Positions 63,481-64,000 of a stretch of DNA of 64,000 nucleotides are shown here, one piece after another. Location: the NCBI GenBank assembly GCA_018660835.1, contig JABJJN010000018.1:167255-231254 (forward strand), read 5' to 3'. Within the stretch, counting starts at the first letter, position 1. Each line of letters starts with the position of its first letter. The DNA comes from Gemmatimonadota bacterium. Its GTDB lineage: Bacteria; Latescibacterota; UBA2968; UBA8231. Below the pieces are notes generated by a model that ran no database searches, was not told the DNA's origin, and saw only the letters and a program-made list of their open reading frames with translations. The translations under genes were made by a program, and so were the position numbers.

Positions 63481-63831
63481 ATGACGTATGGGCGCGGTCA
63501 CTATGGCTTAGGACTGATCTTGATGGAATCGTCGAAGGTTGACGCTGCCGTCGCCGCATTTGAAGCCGCCCTCGTCGCCGAGCCGCAGATGCTGGAGGCA
63601 CAGAATGCGATCGGTCAGATCCACCATAAGGCGGGCCGATACCTTCAGGCGATCGAGGCTTTCGAGACCGCACTTCAGATCAACTCGGGGGCGCTACCCG
63701 TTCGCATAAACCTCGCCCTCAGCCACTCTGCTCATGGTGATACCATCGCCGCACGCGCCGCCTGGAAACTGGTTCAGGCCCTGGATCCGAGTCACAGACT
63801 GGCCCGCCACTGGCTACAACGGCTGCAGTAG
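63481..63831 (+). CDS. TPR-repeat protein fragment, probably 5'-truncated
   Basis: A 116-residue helical-repeat protein of about three TPR units: GRGHYGLGLILMESSKVDAA, then VAAFEAALVAEPQMLEAQNA, and AGRYLQAIEAFETALQINSG. It ends normally with TAG at 63831 but has no signal peptide, domain or ribosome-binding site, and starts in the middle of a repeat. An ATG at 63460 would extend it over sequence antisense to the barrel gene. It is most likely the 3' part of a longer TPR protein joined here to foreign sequence. Confidence 0.6.
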   Translation: MTYGRGHYGLGLILMESSKVDAAVAAFEAALVAEPQMLEAQNAIGQIHHKAGRYLQAIEAFETALQINSGALPVRINLALSHSAHGDTIAARAAWKLVQALDPSHRLARHWLQRLQ

Positions 63832-63858
63832 CCGAGACACTCAACCTAAGCAGACCTC

Positions 63859-64000
63859 TTATCCAAAAGGCCTGAGCTGGCGAATCGCCAGAACCCCTTC
63901 GGCGACCTCCGCCGCGGACGCCTCAAGTAACTGCTCACCCATCTGAGCTGTTGCCGGACGTGGATCTCCGACGCCTCCGTGCGCCGTGCGCTGATCGAAG
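63859..64000 (-). CDS. Creatininase family protein, C-terminal end only
   Basis: The 46 C-terminal residues of a gene entering from the right edge. HGGVGDPRPATAQMGEQLLE, then ASAAEVAEGVLAI, matches the final strand and helix of creatininase/creatinine amidohydrolase family proteins, where a GDP-x-x-AT-x-x-x-G motif is standard. It stops with TAA at 63859-63861, converging on the TPR fragment with a 27-bp gap. The catalytic metal residues lie outside the window. Confidence 0.6.
   Translation of the reverse strand, partial: FDQRTAHGGVGDPRPATAQMGEQLLEASAAEVAEGVLAIRQLRPFG

Noticed and set aside
1..64000. CRISPR arrays, tRNA/rRNA genes, insertion sequences, phage genes
   Set aside because: No regularly spaced repeats, cloverleaf-type sequences, transposase-like frames or phage structural genes were seen in any intergenic region; all large frames have better explanations.

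Overview
The window looks like chromosomal DNA of a flagellated, diderm (Gram-negative) bacterium of moderately high GC content. It encodes flagellar P- and L-ring proteins, an MCE/Mla-type lipid transport operon with an outer-membrane barrel, lipoproteins, and a secreted protein ending in a FlgD-like Ig/propeptide-type domain. Those features, plus many secreted or catabolic genes (PIG-L deacetylase, VOC, old yellow enzyme, amidohydrolase, DUF3604, formylglycine-generating-enzyme-like proteins), fit an uncultured lineage near the FCB superphylum, perhaps Latescibacterota-like. The taxon is an inference only; no rRNA or tRNA was seen.

Region 1 (1-10.7 kb, minus strand) is a flagellar hook/rod operon in the order flgF-flgG-flgA-flgH-flgI-flgJ-flgN-flgK-flgL-fliW-csrA, followed by a glycosyltransferase that runs off the left edge. 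A well-formed sigma-54 (-24/-12) promoter flanked by two inverted repeats lies upstream of flgF. A divergent block (10.9-14.4 kb, plus) carries a CBM9-like secreted protein, a small FGE-like protein, a MotE-like membrane protein with its own sigma-54-like site, and a sulfotransferase. The sulfotransferase overlaps a convergent glycosyltransferase by 76 bp.

Region 2 (15.6-24.2 kb) is mixed metabolism: GNAT, rpiA, DUF2231, amidohydrolase and ilvD, then a minus-strand run of lgt, old yellow enzyme, VOC and PIG-L.

Region 3 (24.2-36.1 kb) is the most distinctive part. A 1422-residue fusion of fatty acyl reductase, AMP-ligase, acyl carrier and PlsC acyltransferase resembles multidomain enzymes of bacterial ether-lipid synthesis. 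It is divergent from a five-gene MCE lipid-transport operon (MlaD-like, lipoprotein, outer-membrane beta-barrel, STAS-MlaE fusion, ATPase) that runs on into folA and an aminotransferase.

Region 4 (36.1-51.5 kb) holds a cysteine desulfurase, a DUF4384/CsgG-like lipoprotein, a large unrecognised protein, a PKD-FGE lipoprotein coupled to a receiver protein, a DUF3604 plus glycogen-synthase-like pair, and an operon of a lyase-like protein, two membrane coiled-coil proteins and nadC.

Region 5 (51.5-64 kb, mostly minus) has two tandem ABC exporters, each with an N-terminal PH-like domain and zinc ribbon. They are translationally coupled to a hybrid histidine kinase and a LamG-EEP protein. Upstream lie a FlgD-Ig secreted protein and an outer-membrane barrel whose 5' end is cut off at about 63.49 kb, where a TPR fragment begins head-to-head. 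This looks like a rearrangement or an assembly junction. The right edge holds the end of a creatininase-like gene.
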